Shown: positions 6,037 through 6,056 of the stretch, in pieces
Numbering within the stretch: the stretch's first letter is position 1
How the letters are laid out: every line of letters starts with the position of its first letter
Source: Bacillota bacterium
GTDB taxonomy: Bacteria > Bacillota > Bacilli > Bacillales_B > DSM-18226
Direction of reading: 5' to 3'
DNA: 6,056 nucleotides
Assembly: GCA_021821235.1 (NCBI GenBank)
Contig: JAKACS010000216.1
Coordinates: forward strand, 1-6,056
Translations under genes and position numbers: made by a program
Notes under the pieces: generated by a model
Databases searched by the model: none
What the model saw: the letters and a program-made list of their open reading frames with translations, nothing else
Told to the model about the DNA's origin: nothing

Positions 6037-6056
6037 TTTCTCGGAAAGGGAGAAAA

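Noticed and set aside
6037..6055. Inverted repeat TTTCTC / GAGAAA with a 7-nt spacer at the window edge
   Set aside because: The stem is six base pairs with only two G-C pairs, has no adjacent T-run in full view, and is cut close to the edge; it may be chance or part of an upstream element outside the window.

Overview
The window looks like part of a Bacillaceae chromosome, from an endospore-forming low-GC Gram-positive related to Bacillus but not assignable to a species from this sequence. Every gene I can support reads right to left on the minus strand. The order spoIIE - yabS - yabT - tilS - hpt is the one I know from the origin-proximal region of Bacillus subtilis. The protein lengths also fit: a SpoIIE of about 825 residues, a 245-residue YabS, a kinase of about 334 residues and a 466-residue TilS.

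Layout in the direction of transcription. From 6056 to 5934 is the spoIIE control region. It has a near-consensus SigA promoter with the unusual 21-bp spacer, one strong Spo0A box over the -35 element and a weaker box upstream. SpoIIE (5933-3459) is a multi-pass membrane PP2C-type phosphatase that switches on SigF in the forespore. The 83-bp gap after it holds a good match to a SigF promoter and a strong ribosome binding site for yabS (3375-2638), a von Willebrand A protein. Its MIDAS motifs occur in circularly permuted order. yabS overlaps yabT (2672-1668), a tail-anchored Hanks-type Ser/Thr kinase, by 35 nt. After a 110-bp AT-rich gap with only a weak candidate promoter come tilS (1557-157), which makes tRNA-Ile lysidine, and, 14 nt later, the first 47 codons of hpt (142-1, cut by the window edge).

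The genes fall into two functional groups. The first is a sporulation phospho-signalling block of phosphatase, vWA protein and kinase. It appears to be wired as a cascade: Spo0A~P drives spoIIE, SpoIIE frees SigF, and SigF probably drives yabS-yabT. The second is a housekeeping pair (tilS-hpt), which in B. subtilis lies just upstream of ftsH. No RNA gene, mobile element, CRISPR array or clear intrinsic terminator was found. The points most worth following up are the permuted vWA domain, the phosphatase/vWA/kinase adjacency and a four-cysteine motif in the central region of SpoIIE.
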